Source of the DNA: Thiorhodococcus drewsii AZ1 | GTDB lineage: Bacteria; Pseudomonadota; Gammaproteobacteria; Chromatiales; Chromatiaceae | Direction of reading: 5' to 3' | Length of the DNA stretch: 64,000 nucleotides | Assembly: GCF_000224065.1 (NCBI RefSeq) | Contig: NZ_AFWT01000013.1 | Span: 1 to 64,000 of the forward strand | Part shown: positions 16,001 to 24,572 of the stretch, in pieces | Layout of the letters: every line of letters starts with the position of its first letter | Numbering within the stretch: position 1 is the first letter of the stretch | Made by a program: the position numbers and the translations under genes | Notes under the pieces: model-generated | What the model saw: the letters and a program-made list of their open reading frames with translations, nothing else | The model's database searches: none | What the model was told of the DNA's origin: nothing

Positions 16001-18361
16001 GTCGAGGAACTCGCGCAGCACGACGAGATGCTCGTGGGTCTCGGCCTGGAAGATACGTAACAACTCCTCGTCGTCGGCGAACAGGCTGTCGTGATCGTCG
16101 ACAATCTCCGGCTGAGCGGCCGAGGTCGTCGCCTCCGACATGGATGGGGGTGGAGACGACGCGCTCGCGGTCTGAGAAAGCGAGTCATGGAGGGCGGTAG
16201 CACGCGCCAACATGGGTGCGATATCGAACGGGTTCCCCTCACCCTCGGCGGACACCAGATCGGGCAGCATGGAGACGGCATCCGAGACGCAGGCGAGCAC
16301 CTCCTCGCTCGGCAACTGCTGGGATTCGATCAAACGATTGAGCAAGAGCTCGATGACCTGAGCAAAATCGGCGACCTGCAGGGCACCGACCAACCGGCCG
16401 CTGCCCTTGAGGGTATGAAAGCTGCGTCGCAATGTTCCGAGCGCATCGGCGTCGTGAAGATTGGATTCCCAGCGCGCGAACTGGGTCTGGGCCGTCTCGG
16501 TTTCCTCACGCGCCTCCTCCATGAAGATATCGAGGAACTCGGTCTCGATTTCCTCGGGGATCGCGGTCGACTCGACGCCTTCCGGTGCCGGCTCGGAGAA
16601 GGCAACGTCGGCGGGCGCCTCGTCCAGCACGAATGCCTCAGGCCAATCCGCCTCCTGATATCCGGTCTCCTCCGAGCCCGTTTCCAGAAGATCGCTCGAT
16701 CGAGACTCGACCTCGGGCAGAGCGCGCAACGCCTCGATGGCCTCGTCGGCACGCGCGACCAGATCGAGGCCAAGCGGCATGGGCTCTTGCAGATGGCCGA
16801 TATAGAGTTCGATGGCAGCAATGGCATCGGCCAGATGATCGAACTCTTCATCCGTCGGTCGGTGACCGAGCTGGGTGTAGCGATGCGTGATGATCTCGCC
16901 CAGGGCGTCGGCGCAGTCGGCAGTGGCATCCTCGCCCAGAATGCGAAGCGCGCCGGACACGCTGAACAGATGGCCGCGAACAGGTGCCAGGGCATCCGAC
17001 TCGGTCAGATCGGTATGCCACGTCGTAACCGCGTCCTTGACGCGCACCATCTCATAGCCGGCCTCGCGCAGGGTCGCCGAGGTCAGTTCGGACAAATCCA
17101 TGTCGGGCGCAATGATCTGCTCGGACGCATGGTCGCGATGGCCCGCGTAGGCGAGGAGAACCGCCTCGATTCCCAGCAGTTCCATCGCATAGGATTCGAG
17201 CCGCGCGCCAGCTCCGTCCGAGACGTTCGAGGTCACTGCGGCAAAATTGTCGGCCAAGGCACGCATGCGAGCCGGTAGATTTCCAACCTCGACGTCATCC
17301 AGCAGACTCGCCAGACGCTGCAAGGTGGAGCAGAAGATATCCAGATCGCTCGGATCCGGCTGATCGTCGTGGGCCAGACGGTCGAAGCGCTCCTTAAGCT
17401 CGGAGAGCTCGGCCAACGCGCTCTCCGCAAGCTCCGCCAGCATGGCATCGTCGTCGAGCCCGAGCGAATCGTCGAACGGCCTGTTCATGCCAGAGCGCCC
17501 GAGACCATAGGCCGCTTGCAATTGGGCGATCTTAGGGTCTTCGATACCGGCCTCGACGAGCGCGCCCAGGAACTGTTCGATCAGGGTCAGCGCATCGACT
17601 TCAGGCCATTGCGGAGGGTTCTGGACCAAGGGCTTGAGTACCCAATCCAGATGTCCGAGCAAAGTCCGGGTCTGAGGACCGGACGACATCCGACCCTCGC
17701 GTAGCGACGCGACATAGGTCTTGGCGATCCAGAAGAGATCGGCGAGCAGTCCTTCCTTGAGATAGCCGTGAAGCTGATGGAAGAGCTGCTCCAGAGAGAG
17801 AAGCCCCTGATTCTCGGGGGCGCCACGGAACCACTCGACCAGATGGCGGTGGAACTGCGGACGTACCTGACGCATGACCTCGGCCAGGATGTCCAGCTCC
17901 TCCGGCATCCATTGCGAATCGCCATCCGCATTGACGGCGGCGAAGGTCAGGAGTTCGGAATGCGTCAGCGGCAGGTTGTCGGAGGCCGCGCGCACCTCAT
18001 TGATGATCGACCAGAGACTGAGCGGAGGCTCGTCGAATCCGGCGTCCAAACGATCGAGGTGGCCGTTCAACTGGCTCAGGGCCTGACCCATGGCCTCGGC
18101 TGCGCGCTTGATCTGCTCCGAATCCCCATCACCCAGACGCTCGACCAGACGGGACATCTCGTCGACAAGACGCGCAGGGGTGGAGAGCTGCAGCGCCAGC
18201 AGCACCCCCTGCACCTGCTCGAGCGCCCGTCTAGCCGGACCGAGATCGATCGGCGAGTCGCCCGCGCGACCATCCTCGACCAAATCGCGAACCGGACGTA
18301 GCGTGGAACCGATCTCGCCCTTGACCCATTTCAGGCCACCAACCAGCTTCTTATCTGCCAT
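13013..18361 (-). CDS. chpA: Hybrid chemosensory histidine kinase ChpA/PilL of type IV pili
   Basis: This 1782-residue protein is the kinase of the Pil-Chp system, which controls twitching motility. Order of domains: an N-terminal helical FimL/ChpA-like region (about 1-590); three Hpt domains with phosphoacceptor motifs HTLKGS near 645, HTLTGS near 803 and HTLKGS near 1041, separated by very acidic linkers; a CheA dimerisation and ATPase core (LLRNAVDHGLED near 1369, SDDGKGMD, TSGKVTQISGRGVGLDVV near 1455); a CheW-like domain; and a C-terminal receiver from about 1657 with LLDIEMP as the phospho-Asp site. P. aeruginosa ChpA has more Hpt-type modules, so this one is reduced. It is the last gene of pilGHIJ-chpA, 29 bp after pilJ. 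No pilK, chpB or chpC follows. Confidence 0.93.
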   Translation of the reverse strand: MADKKLVGGLKWVKGEIGSTLRPVRDLVEDGRAGDSPIDLGPARRALEQVQGVLLALQLSTPARLVDEMSRLVERLGDGDSEQIKRAAEAMGQALSQLNGHLDRLDAGFDEPPLSLWSIINEVRAASDNLPLTHSELLTFAAVNADGDSQWMPEELDILAEVMRQVRPQFHRHLVEWFRGAPENQGLLSLEQLFHQLHGYLKEGLLADLFWIAKTYVASLREGRMSSGPQTRTLLGHLDWVLKPLVQNPPQWPEVDALTLIEQFLGALVEAGIEDPKIAQLQAAYGLGRSGMNRPFDDSLGLDDDAMLAELAESALAELSELKERFDRLAHDDQPDPSDLDIFCSTLQRLASLLDDVEVGNLPARMRALADNFAAVTSNVSDGAGARLESYAMELLGIEAVLLAYAGHRDHASEQIIAPDMDLSELTSATLREAGYEMVRVKDAVTTWHTDLTESDALAPVRGHLFSVSGALRILGEDATADCADALGEIITHRYTQLGHRPTDEEFDHLADAIAAIELYIGHLQEPMPLGLDLVARADEAIEALRALPEVESRSSDLLETGSEETGYQEADWPEAFVLDEAPADVAFSEPAPEGVESTAIPEEIETEFLDIFMEEAREETETAQTQFARWESNLHDADALGTLRRSFHTLKGSGRLVGALQVADFAQVIELLLNRLIESQQLPSEEVLACVSDAVSMLPDLVSAEGEGNPFDIAPMLARATALHDSLSQTASASSPPPSMSEATTSAAQPEIVDDHDSLFADDEELLRIFQAETHEHLVVLREFLDGVESSGAKVGEPIQRALHTLTGSARMAGIDSIARVTKGMELRIKPMLATDAELDEGLLSLLRRLVLGVEARVDELPAVGEGASALTALMADLEQISPADVVEPSIQPQMPEPEATETPETLVSEEPEQAVESDVVDLDMAEPSGNVLERLELEPIEPREDEVGEEELQDAQAEELAEPVEATSEPLESLSQETTEPVPVEVESEPENLMPAPDPELASLFLEDARDLLDNLDTQFREWQLAPQDTSALDGINRLLHTLKGSARLTGLTVIGDLSHALETRLKSLGEAGGVVNDVTLELAQRAVDTLSVQVDALEQGAPIPVVTALVEALSRAPDEVSETQEVAVMRPAAEAEPASASEQVPILSEVTRVASEMLAEPGTGRDVAGVSVVPQIRVRSDLLNRLVNHAGEISLYRGRLTQRNGQLGFGLSELDQTVVRLREQLRLLEIETQTQILHRFERSGAASEYDEDFDPLEFDRFSRLQQLSGSLAETVNDLVSAKEMLGGYQREFTDLLNQQARLADDLQDGLLRTRLVPFVQVVPRLHRLVRQTADSLGKSARLEVIGPEVELDRTILDRLVAPLEHLLRNAVDHGLEDPKTRVANGKPATGMVTLALRREGNDAVISLSDDGKGMDLKAIRRQAIARGLMSAEAQLPEEALLQFILEPGFTTSGKVTQISGRGVGLDVVASEIKAANGTISLESVWGKGAKFAIRLPLTLAIIDAFLVSAGENIYAVPHSTVEGAARISREELTAIYHGEGQGFSARGHTYKVVYLGGVLEPGQEPEFGERRWMPMLLVRLGDQRVALHVDTLVESQRILVKPLGPQLAGVRWLSGGTILPDGRVALILDALALLRSGALQEYRQGAVADEPVHEGTCIMVVDDSLTVRRVTSRLLRRQNMEVLTAKDGVEALTLLDERVPDLMLLDIEMPRMDGYELTRHIRRSERYHTLPIIMITSRTGAKHRDYAMQLGVNRYLGKPYQESELLNEIASLLSEHAPV

Positions 18362-18390
18362 GGGCCCGCTACTCGTGGTGAGCCTGTGGT

Positions 18391-20421
18391 TTAGGGAAGC
18401 CGGAACCCGGCCACCGAACGTTGCAATTCAATGGACAGGTTGGCGAGTTCTTCGACCGATTCGGCAGCGCGTCTGGTGCCATCATTGTTCTCCTCGGTGA
18501 TCGCCCGGATGGCCTGCACCGTATCGTTGATCTCAGCGGCCTGGCGAGACTGGCGCTGGGAGGAATCGGCGATACGCTTGGTCAAGTCGGCGATGTAGGC
18601 CGACACGTTTTCGATCTCGCGCAGGGCGTCGCCGGCGTTTTCGGCAAGATTCGCCCCCTCCACGACTCCAGCGGTGCTGGCTTCCATCGAACTCACCGCC
18701 TCATTGGTATCTGCCTGAATGGTGCGGACCAAGACCTCGATCTGCTTGGTCGCGCTACGCGAGCGCTCGGCCAAACGCTGCACCTCGTCGGCAACCACCG
18801 CGAAGCCGCGCCCCGCTTCGCCCGCCATGGCGGCCTGCATGGCCGCGTTCAGGGCGAGAATATTGGTCTGGTCGGCAATGTCGTCGATCAGCTCGACAAT
18901 CTCGCCGATCTCTTGGGAACTCTCGCCAAGTCGCTTGATGCGCTTGGAGGTCTCTTGGATCTGCTCGCGAATGGCGTCCATTCCCTGGATGGTGTCGCGC
19001 ACCGTCTGAGCGCCACGTCCGGCCACCTCGACCGAACGCGAGGCGACCTCGGCCGACTCGTCCGCATTACGTGCGACTTCGTCGATCTGCACCGTGAGCG
19101 ATTGCACCGCCGCCGAGGTCTGGGTGATCTGCAACGACTGAACGCTGCTCGCCTCGGCCAGTCGCGAGGCAACGGCGCGGCTCTCCTGCGCCGAGTTCGA
19201 GACCTTGGAGGCCGTTTCGTTGATTGTCGTCACCAGCCCTCTCAATGCCTCGATCGCGTAGTTAAAGGCATCGGCGATGGCTCCGGTCTTGTCCTCGGTG
19301 ACCGTAGCCTCGGCGGTCAGGTCGCCGTCGGCCAGATCGCCCAACTCATCCAGCAGCCTTAGGATGGCGCGCTCGTCGCGCTCAGTCTGTGACGTGGATA
19401 TCAGCTCGCGATGCTTGGCGTCACGCGACGTGACGACCACCAGCAGCACCAGCGCAAGCAGGGAGAGGCCAGCAAAGAGTAGAACGGCATTCGGACCGAT
19501 CTCCATTCCGGCGACGCGCAGTCGGGCGCCGAGCCCCTGGTAGCCACCCGAAAGACCATCGAGCGCGCTTTCCACCTGCCGGCCCTTGGAGTCCAGATCC
19601 GCCGGAAGATCCAGCAATGGCTGCACGGAGTCGAGGGTCTGGAGCAGATCCTTGGATTGGGTGGCAAAGGTCGCAAAGCGGGGGGCCAGATCCCGAAGCG
19701 CTGCAGACACTGCGGAGCTGGCGGCAACCTTGGCTGTCAGGGAGTCGAGTCCAGCGGCGAAGGCATCTCGTGCCCCGGCCAGATTATCGGCGGCCTGAGT
19801 GGTCGTCTCGCCACCGCTCGCGAGCTTGGCCAGGGCCAACGCCATCCGATCCAGCCGGGAAACCTGCAGTCCGGCCTCCAGCACCTGATCGGCCGGCAGA
19901 CCCGCCGAGGCCATGCGGGCCGCCGCCTGTTTCATGCCTTCACGCACCTTGGGAAGCATGGATTCGAGCGATCCGATTCCCGAATGGAACGCAACGAGCG
20001 AGTCCTGAGCAGCACGTATCCGATCGATCCCGGAACTGAGACCGCCCCAGGCACGCTCGGCCTGGGCGAGTTGCGTCTCGACCGAATCCGATCCGACGGC
20101 ACCCCGGGTCTGCTCCAGCCCGCTCGCAAGCTCGGCGAATCCGGCCTTGAGACGTCCCTGCTCGGGCCCTAGCCGCTTCAAGGCATCCGTGTCGCCCCGA
20201 ATAGAACGATTCGCGAGCCGGACCAATTCCTGAGTCAGATCCTTTTGCTCAGAGGCAAGCGTCGCCTGACGCGCACCCTGCGCGCTCTGACCGACCAGCT
20301 GGAGGTAGCTCATCAGGGCCAAGGCCGCAAAAACCAACGCGACCAGCGACAACAGGACGCTGGTCCAGCGGATACTGCCTCCTGCGCTCGCTCCCAAGTT
20401 CATCTTCATTCGCTTCGCCAT
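18391..20421 (-). CDS. pilJ: Twitching motility methyl-accepting chemotaxis protein PilJ
   Basis: The 676-residue receptor has a first membrane helix near residues 20-43, a helical periplasmic part rich in Leu/Ala/Ser, a second membrane helix near 300-325 ([10 protein letters not shown]), a HAMP-like linker, and the cytoplasmic signalling hairpin. The hairpin tip reads [19 protein letters not shown], a variant of the usual [10 protein letters not shown] that is typical of PilJ. It should feed PilI/ChpA at the cell pole and respond to pilus state or surface contact. It lies between pilI and chpA, all on the minus strand. A weak terminator-like hairpin in the 132-bp gap before it (20514-20533) may adjust its level. 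Confidence 0.93.
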   Translation of the reverse strand: MAKRMKMNLGASAGGSIRWTSVLLSLVALVFAALALMSYLQLVGQSAQGARQATLASEQKDLTQELVRLANRSIRGDTDALKRLGPEQGRLKAGFAELASGLEQTRGAVGSDSVETQLAQAERAWGGLSSGIDRIRAAQDSLVAFHSGIGSLESMLPKVREGMKQAAARMASAGLPADQVLEAGLQVSRLDRMALALAKLASGGETTTQAADNLAGARDAFAAGLDSLTAKVAASSAVSAALRDLAPRFATFATQSKDLLQTLDSVQPLLDLPADLDSKGRQVESALDGLSGGYQGLGARLRVAGMEIGPNAVLLFAGLSLLALVLLVVVTSRDAKHRELISTSQTERDERAILRLLDELGDLADGDLTAEATVTEDKTGAIADAFNYAIEALRGLVTTINETASKVSNSAQESRAVASRLAEASSVQSLQITQTSAAVQSLTVQIDEVARNADESAEVASRSVEVAGRGAQTVRDTIQGMDAIREQIQETSKRIKRLGESSQEIGEIVELIDDIADQTNILALNAAMQAAMAGEAGRGFAVVADEVQRLAERSRSATKQIEVLVRTIQADTNEAVSSMEASTAGVVEGANLAENAGDALREIENVSAYIADLTKRIADSSQRQSRQAAEINDTVQAIRAITEENNDGTRRAAESVEELANLSIELQRSVAGFRLP

Positions 20422-20513
20422 CTGGTGCCGACTCCCGATGCGGTTTTATCTAGTGTTAGTGTCCGTTTAATCCTCGAATGGCAGGCGACGCCTCGGGATC
20501 CAACCGTCCGATC

Positions 20514-20533
20514 AAAAGCCGGGGCGAACCGGC
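20514..20533 (-). terminator. Weak terminator-like hairpin between pilI and pilJ
   Basis: On the minus strand GCCGG (20533-20529), a 6-base loop and CCGGC (20522-20518) are followed by TTTT (20517-20514). The stem is only 5 bp, so partial termination at best is expected. It is in the only large gap between pilI and chpA. Confidence 0.35.
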
Positions 20534-20553
20534 CCAACTCCGCGACCCGTCGC

Positions 20554-21153
20554 TCACACCTTGGCGGCGCTGAACACCGGATCGGCCATCAGCTCGACCA
20601 AACGAATGACGGGGATTGGCGTGCCGTCGAGCAGGAAGAACGACTCGACATAGGATCCGCTCGGCCCCAAATCCTCCTGGGAGCCGTCCACGCGATCGGT
20701 GTTCTTGATGTAACGCATGCCGATGGCCTCCGAAACGACCAAACCGCATGGCAGCTCCTCCTGCCTGACGACCAATACGCGCTCGCGACTGCGCAGCTCG
20801 CGACGTCGGTCCGCGCCTGAATCGGGACGCTTGCGGCGGCTCGGCGGCTGACTGCCGTCCATGAGGTTCGCGAGGTCGTAAATCGGAAGCAAGGTTCCGC
20901 GGTTGTTCGCCACCCCAAGCAACCAGGGCTTGGTTCCAGGAACCCGCGTGATATCCCAAGGCAGCTCAAGCACCTCGGAGATCTGCTCCAAAGGCGTCAG
21001 AAACTCGCGTTCATGCAGCTTGAACAACACCGCCGCCCAGCTGTCCGGTGGGCGGTCTTCGTCCGGAAGACCCGCAGCTCGCGCCCGACAACGGGCGTCG
21101 AGCTTGCGAATCATTTCAAGCAGTTCGGTCCGTGAGCGTTCGGAGCGCGCCAT
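20554..21153 (-). CDS. pilI: CheW-like adaptor PilI
   Basis: The 199-residue protein has a CheW domain over most of its length: PWDITRVPGTKPWLLGVANN precedes the GTLLPIYDL strand, and ERVLVVRQ and CGLVVSEAIGM form the second half. It should couple the PilJ receptor to ChpA. An N-terminal helical extension of about 40 residues is usual for PilI. The start follows the pilH stop by 5 bp, so translation is likely coupled. Confidence 0.9.
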   Translation of the reverse strand: MARSERSRTELLEMIRKLDARCRARAAGLPDEDRPPDSWAAVLFKLHEREFLTPLEQISEVLELPWDITRVPGTKPWLLGVANNRGTLLPIYDLANLMDGSQPPSRRKRPDSGADRRRELRSRERVLVVRQEELPCGLVVSEAIGMRYIKNTDRVDGSQEDLGPSGSYVESFFLLDGTPIPVIRLVELMADPVFSAAKV

Positions 21154-21158
21154 CTGTG

Positions 21159-21587
21159 TCAGCCACCCAACAATTCGCGGATACGTTCGAGTAACAGTTG
21201 GCGATCGACGGGCTTGATCAGATAGTCGTTCGCGCCCTGCCGCAGCCCCCAGGTACGATCGGTCTGCATGTCCTTGGTCGTGACCATGATGATGGGGATG
21301 TCCGCCGTTTCGGGATCACGACGCAATATCCGGGTTGCCTGATAGCCGTTCAGCACCGGCATGATCACGTCCATGAGGATGAGGTCGGGGCAGTTGCTGC
21401 GCACCGCCTCGATCGCCTCTTCGCCATTCGTGGCGGTCTCGACGCGATAGCCCGCCTTGGTCAGGATATGGGTCAGTATCCGCGTCTCGGTCGGTGAGTC
21501 GTCGACTACTAAAACCGTCGCGGTACTCACCGCAGCAGCACTCAGATCTTGGGCCGGCGGATTCGGTTTGCGGAAAAAGCGTCTCAT
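21159..21587 (-). CDS. pilH: Response regulator PilH
   Basis: I chose the ATG at 21587 (MRRFFRKPNPPAQ), giving 142 residues; a longer frame begins at TTG 21662. A single receiver domain: acidic pair in LVVDDSPTE, phospho-Asp in LILMDVIMP, Thr in IIMVTTKDM, and Lys in YLIKPVDR. There is no output domain. PilH works with PilG downstream of ChpA to set pilus extension and retraction and cAMP levels. The basic N-terminal tail before the receiver is an extension relative to Pseudomonas PilH. Confidence 0.9.
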   Translation of the reverse strand: MRRFFRKPNPPAQDLSAAAVSTATVLVVDDSPTETRILTHILTKAGYRVETATNGEEAIEAVRSNCPDLILMDVIMPVLNGYQATRILRRDPETADIPIIMVTTKDMQTDRTWGLRQGANDYLIKPVDRQLLLERIRELLGG

Positions 21588-21713
21588 GGCATGCCTTGAA
21601 GCTCGTCGACGAATATCCCTGAACAAGTGACCATTAGGCGCGCGACCCGTCGGATCGACCAATCACGCCGCCCAACCAGCGACGGGACATAAAAATCAGG
21701 ACCCGGTTCCGGT

Positions 21714-22118
21714 TCATTCCGAACCGGTCGCCTGGCGAAGACTGCCGCGCACGGCCTCCAGGAGTTCATCTCCAGTGAAGGGTTTGGAAAGGTAGAGTTG
21801 CGCTCCGACCATTCGCCCCTTCGCCCGATCGAATAAACCGTCTTTACTCGACAGCATCACGACAGGTGTATGACGAAGATTGGGATTGCTCTTGATCAGC
21901 GCGCAGGTATGGTAGCCATCCAGGCGCGGCATCATGATATCGACAAAGACCAGATCGGGCTTGAAGCTTACGATCTTACCCAGCGCCTCAAACCCGTCCT
22001 CGGCAACGCAAACCTCACATCCGGCCTTGTTCAAGAGCGTCTCGGCACTTCTACGAATCGTCTTGCTGTCATCAATGACCAGAACTCTAGCGCCGCGCAA
22101 ATCGGGGTTATCCTTCAT
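21714..22118 (-). CDS. pilG: Response regulator PilG
   Basis: The 134-residue protein is a stand-alone receiver domain: LVIDDSKTIRRSAE carries the acidic pair, LVFVDIMMPRLDGY the phospho-Asp, VVMLSSKDGLFDRAKGRMVG the Thr/Ser loop typical of PilG, and YLSKPF the conserved Lys. It is the phosphorylation target of ChpA that promotes pilus extension. It is the first gene of the pil-chp operon and is divergent from gshB, as in Pseudomonas. Confidence 0.92.
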   Translation of the reverse strand: MKDNPDLRGARVLVIDDSKTIRRSAETLLNKAGCEVCVAEDGFEALGKIVSFKPDLVFVDIMMPRLDGYHTCALIKSNPNLRHTPVVMLSSKDGLFDRAKGRMVGAQLYLSKPFTGDELLEAVRGSLRQATGSE

Positions 22119-22247
22119 GATCCGTCACGCATGCGGACTGATGCCGCGACAAGTTGGGGGGACGGCAATACATTTGGGAGTTTTACCATGGTCGGGGGGA
22201 CGCGTCGATGCGAACTCGGTCACCCTTTTCGGATCTGACGAGATGAT

Positions 22248-22385
22248 TCACGGGGCCGATTCCTTGGAGTAGAGCGTATTCACGATGCGTCGAATGATTT
22301 GGATGCTAGAAGCAACGGCCTCGCCATGCAAGTGCGATGGCACGCCCTTACCACCTTCGAACCACTGAAGTACACTGCGCACCAT
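22248..22385 (-). CDS. Candidate small ORF antisense to the gshB start
   Basis: This 45-codon frame (ATG at 22385-22383 to a TGA at 22250-22248) begins MVRSVLQWFEGGKG and continues with a helical, mixed-charge sequence ending YSKESAP. It is not Arg-rich like chance frames in this DNA, but its GC3 (about two thirds) is lower than that of neighbouring genes and no good ribosome binding site is seen. It would lie between gshB and pilG on the pilG strand. The product matches nothing I know. Confidence 0.25.
   Translation of the reverse strand: MVRSVLQWFEGGKGVPSHLHGEAVASSIQIIRRIVNTLYSKESAP
22348..22376 (+). promoter_or_regulatory. Possible promoter giving a leaderless gshB transcript
   Basis: TTACCA (22348-22353) and TACACT (22371-22376) are spaced by 17 bp; each matches sigma-70 consensus at four of six positions. 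The -10 ends seven bases before the gshB ATG (22384), so transcription would start at or next to the start codon. No Shine-Dalgarno sequence precedes that ATG, which is consistent with a leaderless mRNA. Confidence 0.35.
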
Positions 22386-23373
22386 GTCACGTGAAATTGG
22401 CTTTCTGATGGATCCGATCGGATCCATCAACATCAAAAAGGACAGCACCTTCGCCATGATGCTGGCCGCTCAACGGCGAGGCTGGCGGCTGTGGTACGCC
22501 GAGCTGGCGGATCTTTCCATGGTCGATGGCGTCACCCAAGCCCGATTGCGATCGGTCGAGGTCACCGACGACCGGCAGGGTTGGTATCGCTTCACGGGCG
22601 AGACGACCCGCCCATTGGGCGAGCTCGACGCCGTACTGATGCGCAAGGATCCGCCCTTCGATTTGGAGTACATCTACGCGACCTATTTCCTGGAGCAGGC
22701 CCAACGCGAGGGCTGTCTGGTCGTCAACGATCCGCAAAGCCTCCGCGACGCCAACGAAAAGGTTTTCGCCGCCGCCTTCCCGCAATGCACGCCGCCGAAC
22801 CTCATCAGTCGAAGCGCCCAGGACATCCGCGATTTCCATCAGCGCCACAACGACATCGTGCTCAAGCCGCTCGACGGCATGGGAGGAGCCTCGATCTTTC
22901 GCATCCGGCACGACGATCCCAACCTGAATGTCATCATCGAGACCTTGACCGATCACGGACACCGCTACTGCATGGCCCAGCGCTTCCTGCCCGCCATCAC
23001 CGGTGGCGACAAACGGATCCTGATAATCGACGGCACACCCGTTCCCTATTGCCTGGCGCGCATTCCAGCGCCGGGCGAATCCCGAGGCAACCTGGCGGCC
23101 GGCGCCACGGCCGAGCCCCGCCCGCTGAGCGATCGGGACCGCTGGATCGCCGAGCAGGTCGGTCCCTCGCTCCGCTCACGCGGCATCCTGTTCGCCGGCC
23201 TGGATGTGATCGGCGACTACCTGACCGAAATCAACGTCACCAGCCCGACCTGCATCCGCGAGTTGGAGGCCGCCTACGGCCTCGATATCGCCGGCGACCT
23301 CATGGACTGCATCGAACGGCACCTGAGCGACCAAGACACGCACGGCGCGTCCGGCGATCGCGCCCCAAGCTAA
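22384..23373 (+). CDS. gshB: Glutathione synthetase
   Basis: The 329-residue ATP-grasp enzyme ligates gamma-glutamylcysteine and glycine. The typical N terminus is FLMDPIGSINIKKDSTFAM. The ATP-grasp blocks include LKPLDGMGGASIFRI near residue 160, RFLPAITGGDKRILIIDG, and the C-terminal FAGLDVIGDYLTEINVTSPT with metal ligands. Length is normal plus a short polar tail. Its position next to pilG and upstream of tonB-yqgE-ruvX-pyrR-pyrB is the Pseudomonas order. The start codon lacks a ribosome binding site. Confidence 0.95.
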   Translation: MSREIGFLMDPIGSINIKKDSTFAMMLAAQRRGWRLWYAELADLSMVDGVTQARLRSVEVTDDRQGWYRFTGETTRPLGELDAVLMRKDPPFDLEYIYATYFLEQAQREGCLVVNDPQSLRDANEKVFAAAFPQCTPPNLISRSAQDIRDFHQRHNDIVLKPLDGMGGASIFRIRHDDPNLNVIIETLTDHGHRYCMAQRFLPAITGGDKRILIIDGTPVPYCLARIPAPGESRGNLAAGATAEPRPLSDRDRWIAEQVGPSLRSRGILFAGLDVIGDYLTEINVTSPTCIRELEAAYGLDIAGDLMDCIERHLSDQDTHGASGDRAPS

Positions 23374-23463
23374 AACCAGCCGCGTCGCCCAGCCCCCAAC
23401 GCCGCGCCGCACCAGGACAGCGAACCACCGGCGCTCGCACCGAAATCAAAGAGGAACGGCCCC

Positions 23464-24567
23464 ATGCAGCATTCGTCGTCGCCCTCGACTCAAACCCGAG
23501 CGACCCTACTGACCGCCACCCTGCTGATCCTGGCGATCACCTTGAGCGCCTGCCGGGAACGCAGCCCGGTCATCGTCACCCAGTTTTCCGCCTTCGACAG
23601 CCAGGTGGACGTAAATCTGGTCGGTGTCAGCAAGAAGCAGGCTCGGCAGGCTTCCGATCTCATCGCCCAGGATTTCACCTACCTGGAACGGGAATGGGGC
23701 GTGCTGGATGGCGGCCCCATGAAACGGGTCAATCGGCTTATTTCGACCGGAAGACCCTTCGTCCCGCCACCCTCGCTCCTGGGGCTGATCCGTCAATGCA
23801 AGCTCTACGAGTCGCAGAGCGACGGGCTCTTCAACCCAGCGACCGGCAAACTGACCCATCTCTGGGGCTTCGATAAGACGCGCCCACGCAGCCATCCACC
23901 ACCCTCCAGCGACGCGATCGCACAACTGGTCGCGGCCGCTCCCAGGGTGGGGCAGATCGAGGTCGATGGACTGGAGGTCACTGGGCACAACCCGGCGCTT
24001 CGATTGAACCTATCCTCCATCGCCAAAAGCGCCGCCATCGACCTGGCGATCGAGCAACTCCGAAATCTGGGCATTCGCAACGCCATGATCCAGGCCGGCG
24101 GCGCCTTGCGCGCGATCGGCGATCGCAGCGGCCAGCCCTGGCGCATCCCGATCCGACGCGCGACGGGCTCGGGCGTTTTCGCCATCCTGTCGATCCGAGG
24201 CGATGAAGCCGTGGTCACCGCCGCCGAGTACGAGCGCGACTTCCTTTACGAGGGCGATCTCTATCATTCCATCCTCGATCCGAGGACCGGCTGGCCTGCC
24301 AAAGGGATGCGGGCCGTCACCGTCGCCCATCCCCGGGCCGAGACGGCCGCCGCTGCGGCGACCGCACTCTTTATCGCCGGACCGAGCGAATGGCGCAGGA
24401 TCGCCACTCAGATGGGCATCGACCACGCCATCCTGATCGACCGTCAGGGCAGGATTCACCTGACTACGGAGATGGCGAAGCGCATCCAGTGGGTTGAGGA
24501 GCCTGAAGGGGTCGAGGTCGTGGAACCCAAAACCAGGCTACCGGAAACGGACGAGGCGGAGATCTGA
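23464..24567 (+). CDS. ApbE-like lipoprotein with degenerate active-site motifs
   Basis: The 367-residue protein has a lipobox ending ITLSAC near residue 30 and the ApbE fold (FAD:protein FMN transferase, which attaches FMN to Thr of NqrB/RnfG-type proteins). The fold is visible from FNPATGKLTHLWGFD, LNLSSIAKSAAID, MIQAGGALRAIGDR and YHSILDPRTGWPAKG. Three catalytic motifs deviate: AKG is AKS, the GGD motif is GGA, and the metal-binding Asp of the usual ADAL.TAL motif is Ala (AAAAATALF). The N-terminal MGT motif is also not recognisable. It may be inactive or altered in specificity. It lies between gshB and tonB, where Pseudomonas has no such gene, and ends 5 bp before tonB. Confidence 0.8.
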   Translation: MQHSSSPSTQTRATLLTATLLILAITLSACRERSPVIVTQFSAFDSQVDVNLVGVSKKQARQASDLIAQDFTYLEREWGVLDGGPMKRVNRLISTGRPFVPPPSLLGLIRQCKLYESQSDGLFNPATGKLTHLWGFDKTRPRSHPPPSSDAIAQLVAAAPRVGQIEVDGLEVTGHNPALRLNLSSIAKSAAIDLAIEQLRNLGIRNAMIQAGGALRAIGDRSGQPWRIPIRRATGSGVFAILSIRGDEAVVTAAEYERDFLYEGDLYHSILDPRTGWPAKGMRAVTVAHPRAETAAAAATALFIAGPSEWRRIATQMGIDHAILIDRQGRIHLTTEMAKRIQWVEEPEGVEVVEPKTRLPETDEAEI

Positions 24568-24572
24568 AGAGC

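Noticed and set aside
13070-18301. Several long plus-strand frames opposite chpA
   Set aside because: Shadow frames of a very long GC-rich gene; low-complexity Gln/Gly/His-rich products.
22407-22428. 22-bp perfect palindrome at the start of gshB
   Set aside because: It lies in codons for the conserved MDPIGSI motif and is explained by protein sequence and codon choice; nothing suggests a site.
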